The notes beneath the pieces were generated by a model that was not told where the DNA came from, did no database searches, and saw only the letters and a program-made list of their open reading frames with translations. A stretch of DNA of 64,000 bases from positions 1-64,000 of the forward strand of contig JAIXMQ010000101.1 of assembly GCA_025716855.1 (NCBI GenBank), in the 5' to 3' direction. Both the position numbers and the translations under genes were made by a program. This document shows, piece by piece, positions 49,426 to 60,135 of this stretch. This DNA comes from Pilaira anomala. Lineage: Eukaryota; Mucoromycota; Mucoromycetes; Mucorales; Mucoraceae. The first letter of the stretch is position 1. The number at the start of each line of letters is the position of its first letter.

Positions 49426-50371
49426 TCGCCCTCATTATTTCTACTATCATGACTAACATCTTGATTTTTTTTTTTCTACCTATATTCCGAAAATTTTCTC
49501 TTTCTCCTTCAAATAAAAAATACATGTATGCAAATTTACATTATTTTCAAAATATGTTTTATTTTCTTCTTTCGCTCTAGTTACTTATAAAATACAGAAA
49601 GAAAGAAAGAAAGAAAAAAAGTTCACAGTGTATAATTATAACAATACAAGTTCCCACATGGTTGTCCTAACTTGGTTAATATAAAATGTATATCTGTATT
49701 ACACTGCTGATAAGAAATGTTTTCTATTTGATAATTCAGTAAAGTAAACAATAAGATGCGCACTAAAAAAAAAAGGTTTATAAATTTATACTAGTTCCAA
49801 AAAATTTTTATTCTTAATAATAATAAAAACTTTATATTTACTTTTTGAGATGGCTTTAGAAAAAGAAAAAGATGGGTATTCAATGTTTCCGCTTTTTGTT
49901 ACACTTCATCTTTTATTTTAGTAGTACATGTCAATGAACGAAAAGCTAAAACTTTAAAAAATGTACGTAAATGTACCTATTGGATCGCTCAAAATATTCT
50001 TGTTTTTCTTTCTTGCGATTTATTAATCATTACGTAATAAACTTCAATAAGGTTCTTAGATCTCTTTACAATTAATTGAATTACAAGATTTATGCCTTTT
50101 CCAGTATTTAGTTCTTTAGTGTTATTAAATTATATAATAGCTATAATCCTATACATCAAGGTTTCCCACTATTTTTGGGAATTAATATGGAAATTAATGG
50201 GAAAAAATTTAAAAGTTAATAAAACCAAGTTTGAAAGTTGATGGAATAAATTTTGAATATGTAAAGTTTGAAAAAGTTGGTTACATAGTAATATGATTCT
50301 TATATAAACGTTTAAAGGCTTTACCTGTTTTTTTCCCCAGTTTAATCGGGTCATAGTTTTTTCTTTTGATT

Positions 50372-50452
<81 letters not shown>

Positions 50453-50477
50453 TTAGAAGAGGTATGCAGAAGTGATT
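48989..50477. other. Intergenic region with microsatellites and a possible solo TE end
   Basis: (TA)n at 49181-49204, T-runs at 49398-49422. At 50161-50225 GGTTTCCCACTATTTTTGGG resembles the terminus of the 39.4-kb element. A 77-T homopolymer lies at 50375-50451. Confidence 0.45.
50375..50451. repeat. 77-base poly-T tract
   Basis: An uninterrupted run of T from 50375 to 50451, the longest homopolymer in the window. Confidence 0.9.
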
Positions 50478-50693
50478 CTAAATTAATTTAAGATGGATAT
50501 GTAGTGTAGAGAGTTTGTCTATATGTTCAAGTATTTTCAAACGGATGATTGTAGCAACGACTTGACCAGGATTGGAAGGTACTTCAGAGAACCAATTATG
50601 TCTGTGTAAGGATAGAGCCAAATATGAATTGAGAAGTAATTTTGATATGAAGAAGGCCTCGAGTTGGGAATTAAAAAGTATACAAGCTTGCAA
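50478..50693 (-). other. Short coding-like open frame, unrecognised
   Basis: 71 codons, MQACILFNSQLEAFFISKLL... ending KLSTLHIHLKLI. The segment NPGQVVATIIRLKILEHIDK has protein-like amphipathic character, unlike nearby random frames. No upstream exon found. It may be a fragment of a decayed gene. Confidence 0.3.
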
Positions 50694-50789
50694 GTACTTT
50701 ATCTTGGGCGAGTAAATGAAGAGAGATGTGTAAAAGATGCTTTCCGGATTAGCCAGAGCAGTTATAGTAATTTTGTTTGATTTTTTGTT

Positions 50790-50842
50790 TTCTTGTTCTC
50801 TTGTTCTCTTGTTCTCTTGTTCTCTTGTTCTCTTGTTTTTTG
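50790..50842. repeat. (TTGTTCTC)n minisatellite
   Basis: An 8-bp unit repeated about six times, flanked by TTGTTTT variants. Confidence 0.85.
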
Positions 50843-51042
50843 TTTTGTTTCTGTTAAGAGGAAGGATTATTTCAAGGCATATATAAGAGTAGTAGTCAAG
50901 ACCATGTTGCCAGATTAAAAAGAAAGAGATTACATATCAAATAGTAACCATCACAATCAACAAAAGAGACGTTTGACGGATACATCATGATGAGCAAGAA
51001 AGATAAATAAATACCTTTGTAAAATTAAAAAACCATTTCCCA

Positions 51043-51560
51043 GCTGTCTCCTCCCAACGAAACGAAGCCACCTCAGATGGATGGAACATCTCTACTAATG
51101 GCACTACTATCCCGACTACGGTGCCCATATTGTACTGCGAGTCAGTTAAGAAGCAAGTCAGCAAATAATGGAATCGGTTATTCATGGTCAAAAGCTGTTT
51201 TCGATAGCCAGTACTGAATCTTTCAATTAAACTATACGTATAGACTATACTAACATTTCACACACCAAACAGTATCAACCAGACGAAGATCTCTTTACAC
51301 GTAAAATAGAGTCATCTTGAATCAGACATTCTCCCCATGGCAACAACCGTTGTATTAGACCAACCAAGCAACGAAGGAAGAAATGACCATTTTATACGCA
51401 AGGTCTTGTAGTTAAAAAAATATATAGAATCATTCTTAAGAACCCGTGGGAATCTATTAGACAGTTAGCTACTTTTCCCCGTAATAAAGTTATAGGTCTT
51501 ACCACTGATATTATTCATTATGCACATCTCAAAGCTGTTCATTTCTTGATACAATATCTT
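51043..51560 (+). pseudogene. Decayed gene on the plus strand, family not recognised
   Basis: Three coding-like blocks in order. The first, 51043-51168, reads NEATSDGWNIS...TTVPILYCESVKKQVSK before a stop; just after, another frame continues ANNGIGYSWSKAVFDSQY. The second, from ATG 51337, is MATTVVLDQPSNEGRNDHFI. The third, 51424-51560, reads ILKNPWESIRQLATFPRNKV then DIIHYAHLKAVHFLIQYL and ends at a GTATGT donor-like site. Minus-strand frames here are shadows. The frame changes between and within blocks indicate erosion or unseen introns. The composition is convincingly protein-like. I do not recognise a domain. Confidence 0.4.
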
Positions 51561-51861
51561 GTATGTCATCAAAGAGGTAGTTTTAAAGAATGTGTATGTT
51601 TTATTTGAAGAAGAAAAGGAGAAAGAGATAAATAAAAAAAAGGGTGCAAAAATAAACCTGTTTGCGGTCATGTGTAGCGCCCAAAATTTGTTGGGATTTA
51701 AAACATGCATAAATGTATAATTTTTTATAAAAAATTTTTCTTTTATGTGATTTCTTTTTTCTTATGTTAATCAAAAAAAAAAAAAAAAAAAAACGATGGT
51801 AAGTTTTTATAATTTACTCAGTGAAACGGTTGATAGAAAGATATGACAACGTCTAGTAGGC

Positions 51862-52043
51862 GAACGGACCTGCTGGCCTTCGCGTCATCACAAGCCTTGT
51901 AGCTGAACTTCCCTCATGTCTGCTGTTAGCGATCGAACGGACCTGCTGGCCTTCGCGTCATCACAACTCCTTGTAGAAAGCGAGCATCTATTAATGTCTG
52001 TGTCAGGTTTTGAAAAGACCTGCTGGCCTTCGCGTCATCACAA
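51862..52043. repeat. Three GC-rich repeats in AT-rich DNA
   Basis: GACCTGCTGGCCTTCGCGTC-ATCACAA occurs at 51862-51893 and 51935-51966 (both preceded by GAACG) and ending at 52043. Spacing is 73 and about 77 bp, so not codon-phased. Each is followed by a variant of CTTGTAG/CGGTAGAAA. On the minus strand every copy contains GTGATGA. Confidence 0.85.
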
Positions 52044-52539
52044 CTCTCGGTAGAAATCTGGCGGTTTACTGACTTTTTTTTTTTTTTTTTTACTATTATT
52101 TATAGGTTTGATATTGTCTCTTGTAGCCTTAATAGCTTCTATATATTTGCCTGGAAATAAAAATTGATTTTTTTCTCTTAAGAACCGACTTTTATTTTAT
52201 TTTTAGTGATGTAGCTATTCTATTCTTTCTTGTAAATATACCTTGATTTCGACTGTTACTTGAAATACCCTCTATGGAAACATAGGAAGTTTATGAACAA
52301 TCTCTTAATCTGTAGCAGCTATTGTTCTAGCCTCTATTGGTCTCCCTCATATGCATTCATTTGTTTTTTCTTTCTTTTTTTTTTTTTAAAAAAAACATGT
52401 TAAAATGTTCACTAAAAAATACATACAGTTTATAAATTAAGACTATAAAAATAATACAACTGTTTAATATATACTATGGAAGGGGAATAATGAACTGTAA
52501 GAAAAATAAAAAATAGTATATAAACTCAAATAATTACGA
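52044..52539. other. Intergenic region
   Basis: T-run at 52074-52091; otherwise nothing recognised. Confidence 0.35.
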
Positions 52540-52797
52540 TCAATGAGAATGATGATAGAAGCAATTGTATCTTGTTCTATCAACTGTTTTCTCAGTAATT
52601 GCTTTTAGTACTTTAGGTTCCAAAGTACCGTTGTTACTATTTGTGTCTGTTGTTGTTGACATGTTATCTTTAGAGTAACAATTATTATAAATTGTTTCTA
52701 CTATATTGTACATACGGTCAAAGTATGGAACTAGTTGTGGCAATTCATCAAGTGAAATAGGGAGTCTTAGACTGTTCAATTCAGTCATGATGCACAC
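52540..52797 (-). CDS. Small hypothetical protein
   Basis: 85 codons with an ATG start: MCIMTELNSLRLPISLDELP, QLVPYFDRMYNIVETIYNNC, then a Ser/Thr/Asn segment and a basic end TEKTVDRTRYNCFYHHSH. No domain recognised. The even hydrophobic periodicity of the first 40 residues favours a real short protein or a terminal exon, but there is no other support. It lies just outside the left end of the intact transposon. Confidence 0.35.
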   Translation of the reverse strand: MCIMTELNSLRLPISLDELPQLVPYFDRMYNIVETIYNNCYSKDNMSTTTDTNSNNGTLEPKVLKAITEKTVDRTRYNCFYHHSH

Positions 52798-52935
52798 ACC
52801 ATCAACATTTTGGCACGTATAGAACTGCAGATTGGTGCCTAGTTAAAGTTTATAATGATGTAAACTACCTGAAAACAAGCCACCGCGTTTCAGAGTGAGA
52901 GATCAGGTTCCATAACGAATTTTTCAATAGCTTTA

Positions 52936-52977
52936 TACACTCCCTTCGAAAAAGTCACCGGAGACTTTGAAGTCCGA
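52936..52977 (+). repeat. Left terminal inverted repeat
   Basis: 42 bp including the target TA, identical to the reverse complement of 54289-54330. Confidence 0.95.
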
Positions 52978-53069
52978 ATTTTTTTTTTAATTTTATAAAA
53001 ATATGCGATAGTAATCATCTTTGCATAATTGCTATTTCTTCTTAATAACAAATAAATTCTTTCATCACA

Positions 53070-54140
53070 ATGCCTCTCACAGACAGTACTAACAATAAAA
53101 CTAGAAAAGAACTTACTGAATACCAGTACGGGGAGATCTCTGGATTACTTAAAGCTGGCTGTCATAGCTTAACTCAAATTTCAGATTTTCTAAAAATTCC
53201 ACTATCTACTATTAGTGATGCTCGTCAACGATACAACCAATTTGGAACAACTAAACCAAATAATAAACGTACTGGATGTCCTCCTAAGATGAATAGTCGT
53301 CAAAAAAGATATTTGAAGCATAGCGTAGAAGATGAGGCGTTCAAACCAATGTCTCATCACTTATCCAACTTGCATGCAGCGAGTATCGATGTTTGTCGAG
53401 AGACCATGGTCAAGTACATGGGTGAAATGGGGTACAAATCATGTATTCCAGCTCGTAGACCAGCATTGAGCATTACCCATGTACAAAAACGTCTAGAATG
53501 GGCAGAAAGTAAGAAAGATTGGACATTTGACGAATGGAGAAATGTCATTTGGTCAGATGAGTCAAGATATCGCGTTGTTGGCAACGATGCTGGAGTTCAT
53601 GTAATACGTTTAGCAAATGAAAAGTTTAACAAAAAAAACTTAATACCTACAAAGAAGTTTGGCAGTGGTTCAGTAATGATATGGAGCTGTTTTGTTGTTG
53701 GTAAGCTAGGCCCCTTGGTTTTCATGGATCAAAATGTGAACCAACAAAGGTATGTGGAATGTTTGGCTGAGAACTTGAGACCATTTATTCAGCAATTGAA
53801 ACAAGACAATTCCGAGGGTCATTATATTTATCAAGAAGACAATACAACACCTCACACGGGTTCTCTGGCGAAGAAATGGAAAGCAGAAGAAACATTAGAT
53901 GGTTTCGATTTCTGGCCTGCTCAAAGCCCAGACTTGAATCCAATCGAGCATATATGGTCTCATTTGGAAATGAAGATACGGGATAAAAGACATCTCATCA
54001 ATAATACCTCAGACCTCAAAATTCATTTAAAAGAGACTTGGGATAATATTGATATTGAGCTGACTAATATCCTGGTCAGATCCATGCCAGATAGATGCAA
54101 GAGTGTCATAGCAGCTAATGGTGGTAACACTCATTATTAA
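53070..54140 (+). CDS. Tc1-like transposase
   Basis: Single intronless frame, 356 aa, the usual Tc1 length. Residues 10-60 are a helix-turn-helix (YQYGEISGLLKAGCHSLTQI, IPLSTISDARQRY), then a basic KRTGCPPKM link, then a second helical DNA-binding subdomain ending GYKSCIPARRPALS. The catalytic triad is complete: D in NVIWSDESRY, D in YIYQEDNTTPHTG and E in PAQSPDLNPIEHIW. By my count there are 35 residues between the second D and the E. No stops or frameshifts. With perfect ends this copy may be capable of movement. Confidence 0.95.
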   Translation: MPLTDSTNNKTRKELTEYQYGEISGLLKAGCHSLTQISDFLKIPLSTISDARQRYNQFGTTKPNNKRTGCPPKMNSRQKRYLKHSVEDEAFKPMSHHLSNLHAASIDVCRETMVKYMGEMGYKSCIPARRPALSITHVQKRLEWAESKKDWTFDEWRNVIWSDESRYRVVGNDAGVHVIRLANEKFNKKNLIPTKKFGSGSVMIWSCFVVGKLGPLVFMDQNVNQQRYVECLAENLRPFIQQLKQDNSEGHYIYQEDNTTPHTGSLAKKWKAEETLDGFDFWPAQSPDLNPIEHIWSHLEMKIRDKRHLINNTSDLKIHLKETWDNIDIELTNILVRSMPDRCKSVIAANGGNTHY

Positions 54141-54288
54141 ATTATTTTTTTCTTCTTTTTTAATAATTTTTTTTTTATTTTATAAATTAAAACACTAAAC
54201 AGTACTATGTTACAAGCTCTGGGACGTCAAGATTGTATACTTCACGATGAAATGATATTTTTATTACACTATTAAAATTAAAAAAAAA

Positions 54289-54330
54289 TCGGACTTCAAA
54301 GTCTCCGGTGACTTTTTCGAAGGGAGTGTA
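54289..54330 (-). repeat. Right terminal inverted repeat
   Basis: Exact inverted copy of 52936-52977. Confidence 0.95.
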
Positions 54331-54467
54331 CTTGTTCCTATAGTAGCATATATTTATCAAAATGGGAAAAAACCAACGCAAAAAATAGAAAACTTCCCAG
54401 TGAAATAGCTTGGCTACAAAAAGAATCTAATGACATTTATCATTTGTCTTTCTTCGATTTCTTTCAG

Positions 54468-55492
54468 TCGTATTCTCAACAACTGCAATCAGAAGATTTA
54501 AAGAAATTACACAATACATTCCAGCTAAAGAGAAGAGAGAACAAGTTCTTCCGAAATTCAATAAGTGGAAAAGAAGCAAGCAAGCTAAGCAGTACTGGGC
54601 TCGTCGTAAAAACGATCAAGTTAAATGTAATCAAAATAATGAAATCAACATTGGCTCAGACACCGAAACAACAAGCGCTGCAAGTACCTCTTCTGCCAAT
54701 TGTAATATTGTATCTACAAATCGCAGCTCTTCAGTCGCCGAGAGTGTAGAAACAATTGCTTTAGATGAAGCAAAGAGTCTGATTAGGGAAAACTGTGTCA
54801 GTAACAGCAGCAGGAATCAAAGTAGTCTCCAAAAGGCTTTCTTTGATTTCAAACTTGACACTTTTAACAGTATTAACAACTCAAACTTGCTCAGTTACGA
54901 GTCCAATCTTCAACATATCCTTGCCTTGTCAAACATTTTGATAGTTAAAAAAAATGTCTATGACACTGTATTGGATAATTATTTCAAAAACACAAGTAGC
55001 ATTGATAGCATTCGAAAAGACATTTTCGAAAACCTAAAGTATAAATTTGCAGATAAAAAAGTACCAAAGGATATTACTATTAATTTAATCGACATTACTA
55101 ACGATCTCAGCAACGGAGTAATGACTAAGATCAATGCCATGAAAAAAATTATTAATACTTTAACTGAAGGTATGGATCCAATACTTGTCAAGCTGTTGCT
55201 ATACTTCAAAGCATTAGTTAACGCCCTTCCAGCCAACACACAACAGAAGAAAGTAAAGGAGAATGAGTTGTGTACTCGTTATTTGCAACCACTCTTTCAA
55301 TCCTTGTTTGACAGTGATGAAGACGATAACATGCTTTTCAAATGGATTAACACAATTACTTTCAACCGCAATAGTAATGAAGGCCAATCAGCAGCCACTA
55401 ATAATAGACCAGATGGTTGTGTTGAGAATGGTCGTAAAATTATTGGCTATGTCGAAGTAAAACTCATTGATTATTCTACCAACCACCTGTAA
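54468..55492 (+). CDS. PD-(D/E)XK-like family gene (locus 2), probably 5'- and 3'-truncated
   Basis: The frame is open for 341 codons from an acceptor-like CTTTCAG at 54461-54467 to a stop at 55490-55492. It begins VVFSTTAIRRFKEITQYIPA then KEKREQVLPKFNKWKRSKQA, continues with a Ser/Asn linker and a helical region, then ENELCTRYLQPLFQSLFDSD, NNRPDGCV and GYVEVK, matching locus 1 in order and spacing. The product stops 11 residues after EVK, whereas locus 1 and locus 3 run on for more than 100, so the 3' end is missing. A plausible intron 54400-54467 has a CTAATGAC branch-like site, but no start codon is visible between it and the transposon ending at 54330, so the 5' end was probably removed or displaced by that insertion. 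Confidence 0.55.
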
Positions 55493-56519
55493 CGACTGCC
55501 TTTTTTTGTTTTGGTAAAATCACCTGTTTCCTATCTCTTCTTCTATCGTCAAACCTTATTTCTTTTTCTTTATAAATACTCCCCTTTTTTTCACCTTTCA
55601 ATAAAGTTCTTCAGTAAAAATCTCACTCAAAACTATTATCTCTTCTTTATTTTCTACACTTGCTAAGGCAGTGTGAACTTTTCTTTTCTTTTCTTTTCTT
55701 TCCCTTTTTTTTCTTTCCTTTTCTTTTCTTTTCCTTTTCCCCTTCTTTTGTTATATCAAAAGAAACCGTATTAGTGATCTTTCTCTTAGAATATACTAAG
55801 AAGAATAAGTCTAAACGTATCGTATTTCAGTGGTTTTAGAGACATTTCTTTCTTTTAAGAATAATATCTGATCCCACAATCTACATAAATAAAAGGCATA
55901 CATCTTTAGGCTTTAAAGCTATAGAGAGCCATACTTTTATTATCTTAAGTCATTTCATCAATAAAGAACTCTTATTCATAAGAGATATATATTGGGGGAC
56001 CTTAAATATTTATCGAGTGAAACCTATCTATCTTTATAAGAATTGATAATCATTACTTGTGTTCCGTTGATCATTTTCGTTTATTATACATTATATATAC
56101 TTCGTGTATTGTTAGTGACCTTTAGACCTAAACTCAACATATTTTAAAAGAGAACCATTCCTATTTTATATAAGAATACATCTTTTTTTTTTCTACTCAA
56201 TTGAATTCTTTATTTATTCGTAAATTGAAGATAAATTTTGACAACCTCTACATTTCCCTCCTCTAAGTTCTTCCTTTCTACTTATTTTATTTAAAATCTT
56301 GGTTCGCAACCTTACAGCGTGGTGCTCACATTTTTTCCTACTTCAATAAAGAACGTACATCACACACCATAAGATAAATGTTGATTTGCATCGTTTGGGG
56401 ATCTTTGGTAAAATTGCCCTTTCCAAATACAACCTAAATAGAACTTTCCAAGTAATGGCTATTGGTAAGTTGTATGCTTAGTAGACTAATAAATATACTG
56501 TATTTCCGCTATCAATTGC
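55493..56519. other. Intergenic region
   Basis: A (TTTTC)n pyrimidine tract at about 55677-55742, followed by 0.7 kb of AT-rich sequence without coding signal. Confidence 0.5.
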
Positions 56520-56665
56520 TCACTTTTTGGAAAAGCTTGGTCACTTTTAAATTTCACTTGGTCACTTCTTCGAGCCTCAATTTGACCGCTTTTTTGAGCC
56601 TCAATTGGTCACTTTTTTGAGTTTCAATTGGCTGTTTTTAAGAACTTTAATTGGTCACTCAAAAT
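56520..56665. repeat. Tandem sub-repeats forming a transposon terminus
   Basis: About six imperfect ~22-bp units with the core CAATTGGTCACTTTTTTGAG (variants CTTGGTCACTT, TTTGACCGCTT, TTGGCTGTTT). The same core forms both ends of the decayed element at 29964-31462. This is the 5' end of the transposon whose gene starts at 56903. No matching 3' terminus was found after 58294. Confidence 0.8.
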
Positions 56666-57360
56666 ATTCACGTTGGGCATTGAGTCTCTAAAATACTGTT
56701 TTTTGAATATGAATTTGCGCTGGGATTAGAAAAATTTTGCATTGACCTTAAAAAAATACTTGCGCCAAAGTAAAAATAATTTTGGCGTTGCTTAGTAATA
56801 AATTTTGCGCCAAGAGATTAAAAAAAAAAAATATAATAACCAAAAGATTGTAAGCGATTCATTTGCTTTTTTCTTTTATTTAATTCAAATATTCTAACAA
56901 ACATGCAAAACTTTAGCGAATTTATTACTAATAGAGAAATTATTTCAGATAATGATATGGATACTTCATCTGATGATTATATGGAAGTAGATGAGGAACA
57001 GGAAATTGAAATTGACCATTTTAATTTGAGTAAAGAATGGGTTGAGAAAATAAAACAAATTGGCAATTCATTATCTTGTGTACATGAATTTATGGATGTT
57101 GATGCACCAGAAGAAATCAAAGATGAAGATTCATTTGGCGATGCATTTCTTTTTGCAGAATCAATGCCATTAAAGAAAAAGCACAAGACTCCTGTAGCTA
57201 AAACTCGAGGCTCTTACAGGAAATATACTGTTGAACAAATTGAAAAACTCTTTGATTTAATCATTGAAGAAGGCTTTACTACCAAAGATGCAGCTTTAGT
57301 CACTGGGATTAATATTCGTACTGCTCAAAATTATGTAAAAACATATAATAATGATCCGCA

Positions 57361-58605
<1,245 letters not shown>

Positions 58606-58783
58606 TAATTTACAGCATATGATTTTCTAATTTTTTGACCAAAAACAGTTTGAGACTGTATAAAAATTAATAAAAACATAGCCAATCACATAAATTTATA
58701 CACATGACGCAGCAAAAAAATTTCCTTGGTTTTGTTTTTTTTTTTCTTTTTCTTCCCAACACTCATAAAAACAACAACTCTTT

Positions 58784-59233
58784 GCTAGGCTTTGAAACGC
58801 GACAACCACTCCATATAACGAGGGATTTTACAAGTTATATGATAGTGCGCAAGAGAAGAAGGTTATGGAGACACTTGGCAGCTATCCAAAGCTGCGACAA
58901 TGGCGCCCGTCTGTGTGATAGTAGACTTTATCGTTTTGCTGTTACCTGGTGGTAATCGTTCTCAACCTTCTTATTTTATGGGGCAGACAAGATGATAGAA
59001 AAGATGCAGCTAGGCTTTGAAATGCGACGCAACATTACGACATATCAAATGGACTTTTGAAAGATATGCCCTACTGTGCTGTAAGGTATTGTTTTGGACT
59101 AGACAGCCATCCCTGGTTGTGACAAATGCCTCCGCTTGTGTGATGGTAGACTTTATCGTTTTTCTGTTGCCTGACGCTGGCTTTCCATGCATGCCTATAC
59201 TTTTCCAATCATTTTGTATTATGAAAATTGAAA
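58784..59233. repeat. Diverged tandem duplication, period 225 bp
   Basis: GCTAGGCTTTGAAACGCGAC at 58784 recurs as GCTAGGCTTTGAAATGCGAC at 59009, and TGTGTGATAGTAGACTTTAT-CGTT at 58912 recurs at 59137, both exactly 225 bp apart. The plus frame of copy 1 reads CDNGARLCDSRLYRFAVTWW; copy 2 has the related CLRLCDGRLYRFSVA but with stops. Richer in G+C than its flanks. Confidence 0.75.
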
Positions 59234-60135
59234 ATAATGATGGAGGGTTTAAGTGTCAAATTATATATATTTATATTCTTTATCAATACTAACTATAATT
59301 TTGTTTGATTTTAGAAACAATACGCAACCTATATTAAGTGGATTTCTTCGGAACTGACCACTTCAACTTTAAATAGCACAAGTTTTAACCTTAACAAGCC
59401 TGATTGCTCTCCATGGATTTACTCTACACTCAATATCTCATTGTGGTTAAGTTCTTTTGATCAATTAATTTTCATATCCTTGCACATTATTAGAATATTT
59501 GTGAAGAAGTACAACTACTAAATATTATATTGTAAATTTTGAATACGTTGAAGATAAATAATAGTAGTTGCCATTGTAACAATAAAATTGCTATGGTGAT
59601 AGTTTATTTAAGTTGCTTACTGTTGTGAGTTATCTTTCTTGACTATATTATGCACCTTGTGTTTATTGTGAGTACAGTGTTTTCTGATAGGTTGCTATAC
59701 ATTTTAAATGATTGTTGTTTGAAAAAAAAAGTCTATTACCTGCTTTGGCCTTTGGGAGTTCTGACTCTGTAATAGCTAATTTTTTAAGAAAAAAAAAGTG
59801 ACTTGTTGTCATTCTGACTGTTTTGGGGAATGTTTTCGCCGTCGCTTCTGAATTAAACCCCTTTTTACTGTGTCAAGATTAACCCTGATAAGTGCAAGAA
59901 ACCTCAAACTCAAGGCTCCTTTGATTTATATATGAATTGTTATCATATGAATTATATTTTTTTATCACTATATATATAGCTATTTTTTTTTATCATTTTC
60001 AATAAAAAAAAACACACCTTTATTTTCAGTTTAACCCTTTTCATTATTTCTGACTTAAAATTAATCCCACACAACACTGTGCATAAAAATAAATTTTTTG
60101 ATTTTCCCTCTTTCAGTGTTCTTATTTCTTCAAAC
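59234..60135. other. Intergenic, presumed promoter of the gene at 60136
   Basis: AT-rich, with A-runs at 59720 and 59791. TATATATATAG at 59969-59979 about 160 bp before the ATG is a TATA-like candidate. Confidence 0.35.

Larger units (their letters stand above)
52936..54330 (+). mobile_element. Intact Tc1-like DNA transposon with perfect 42-bp inverted repeats
   Basis: The left end 52936-52977 (TACACTCCCTTCGAAAAAGT...) is the exact reverse complement of the right end 54289-54330. Both ends carry the TA expected from Tc1/mariner target duplication. The 1.4-kb element contains one intronless, unbroken transposase gene and A/T-rich spacers. Confidence 0.95.

Noticed and set aside
51862..52043. 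CRISPR-like array
   Set aside because: Three GC-rich repeats with unequal 40-50 bp gaps look superficially similar, but this is eukaryotic DNA, there are no cas genes and spacer lengths vary.
54289..54330. Promoter of locus 2
   Set aside because: The sequence is the right terminal repeat of the Tc1-like element, exactly matching its left end.
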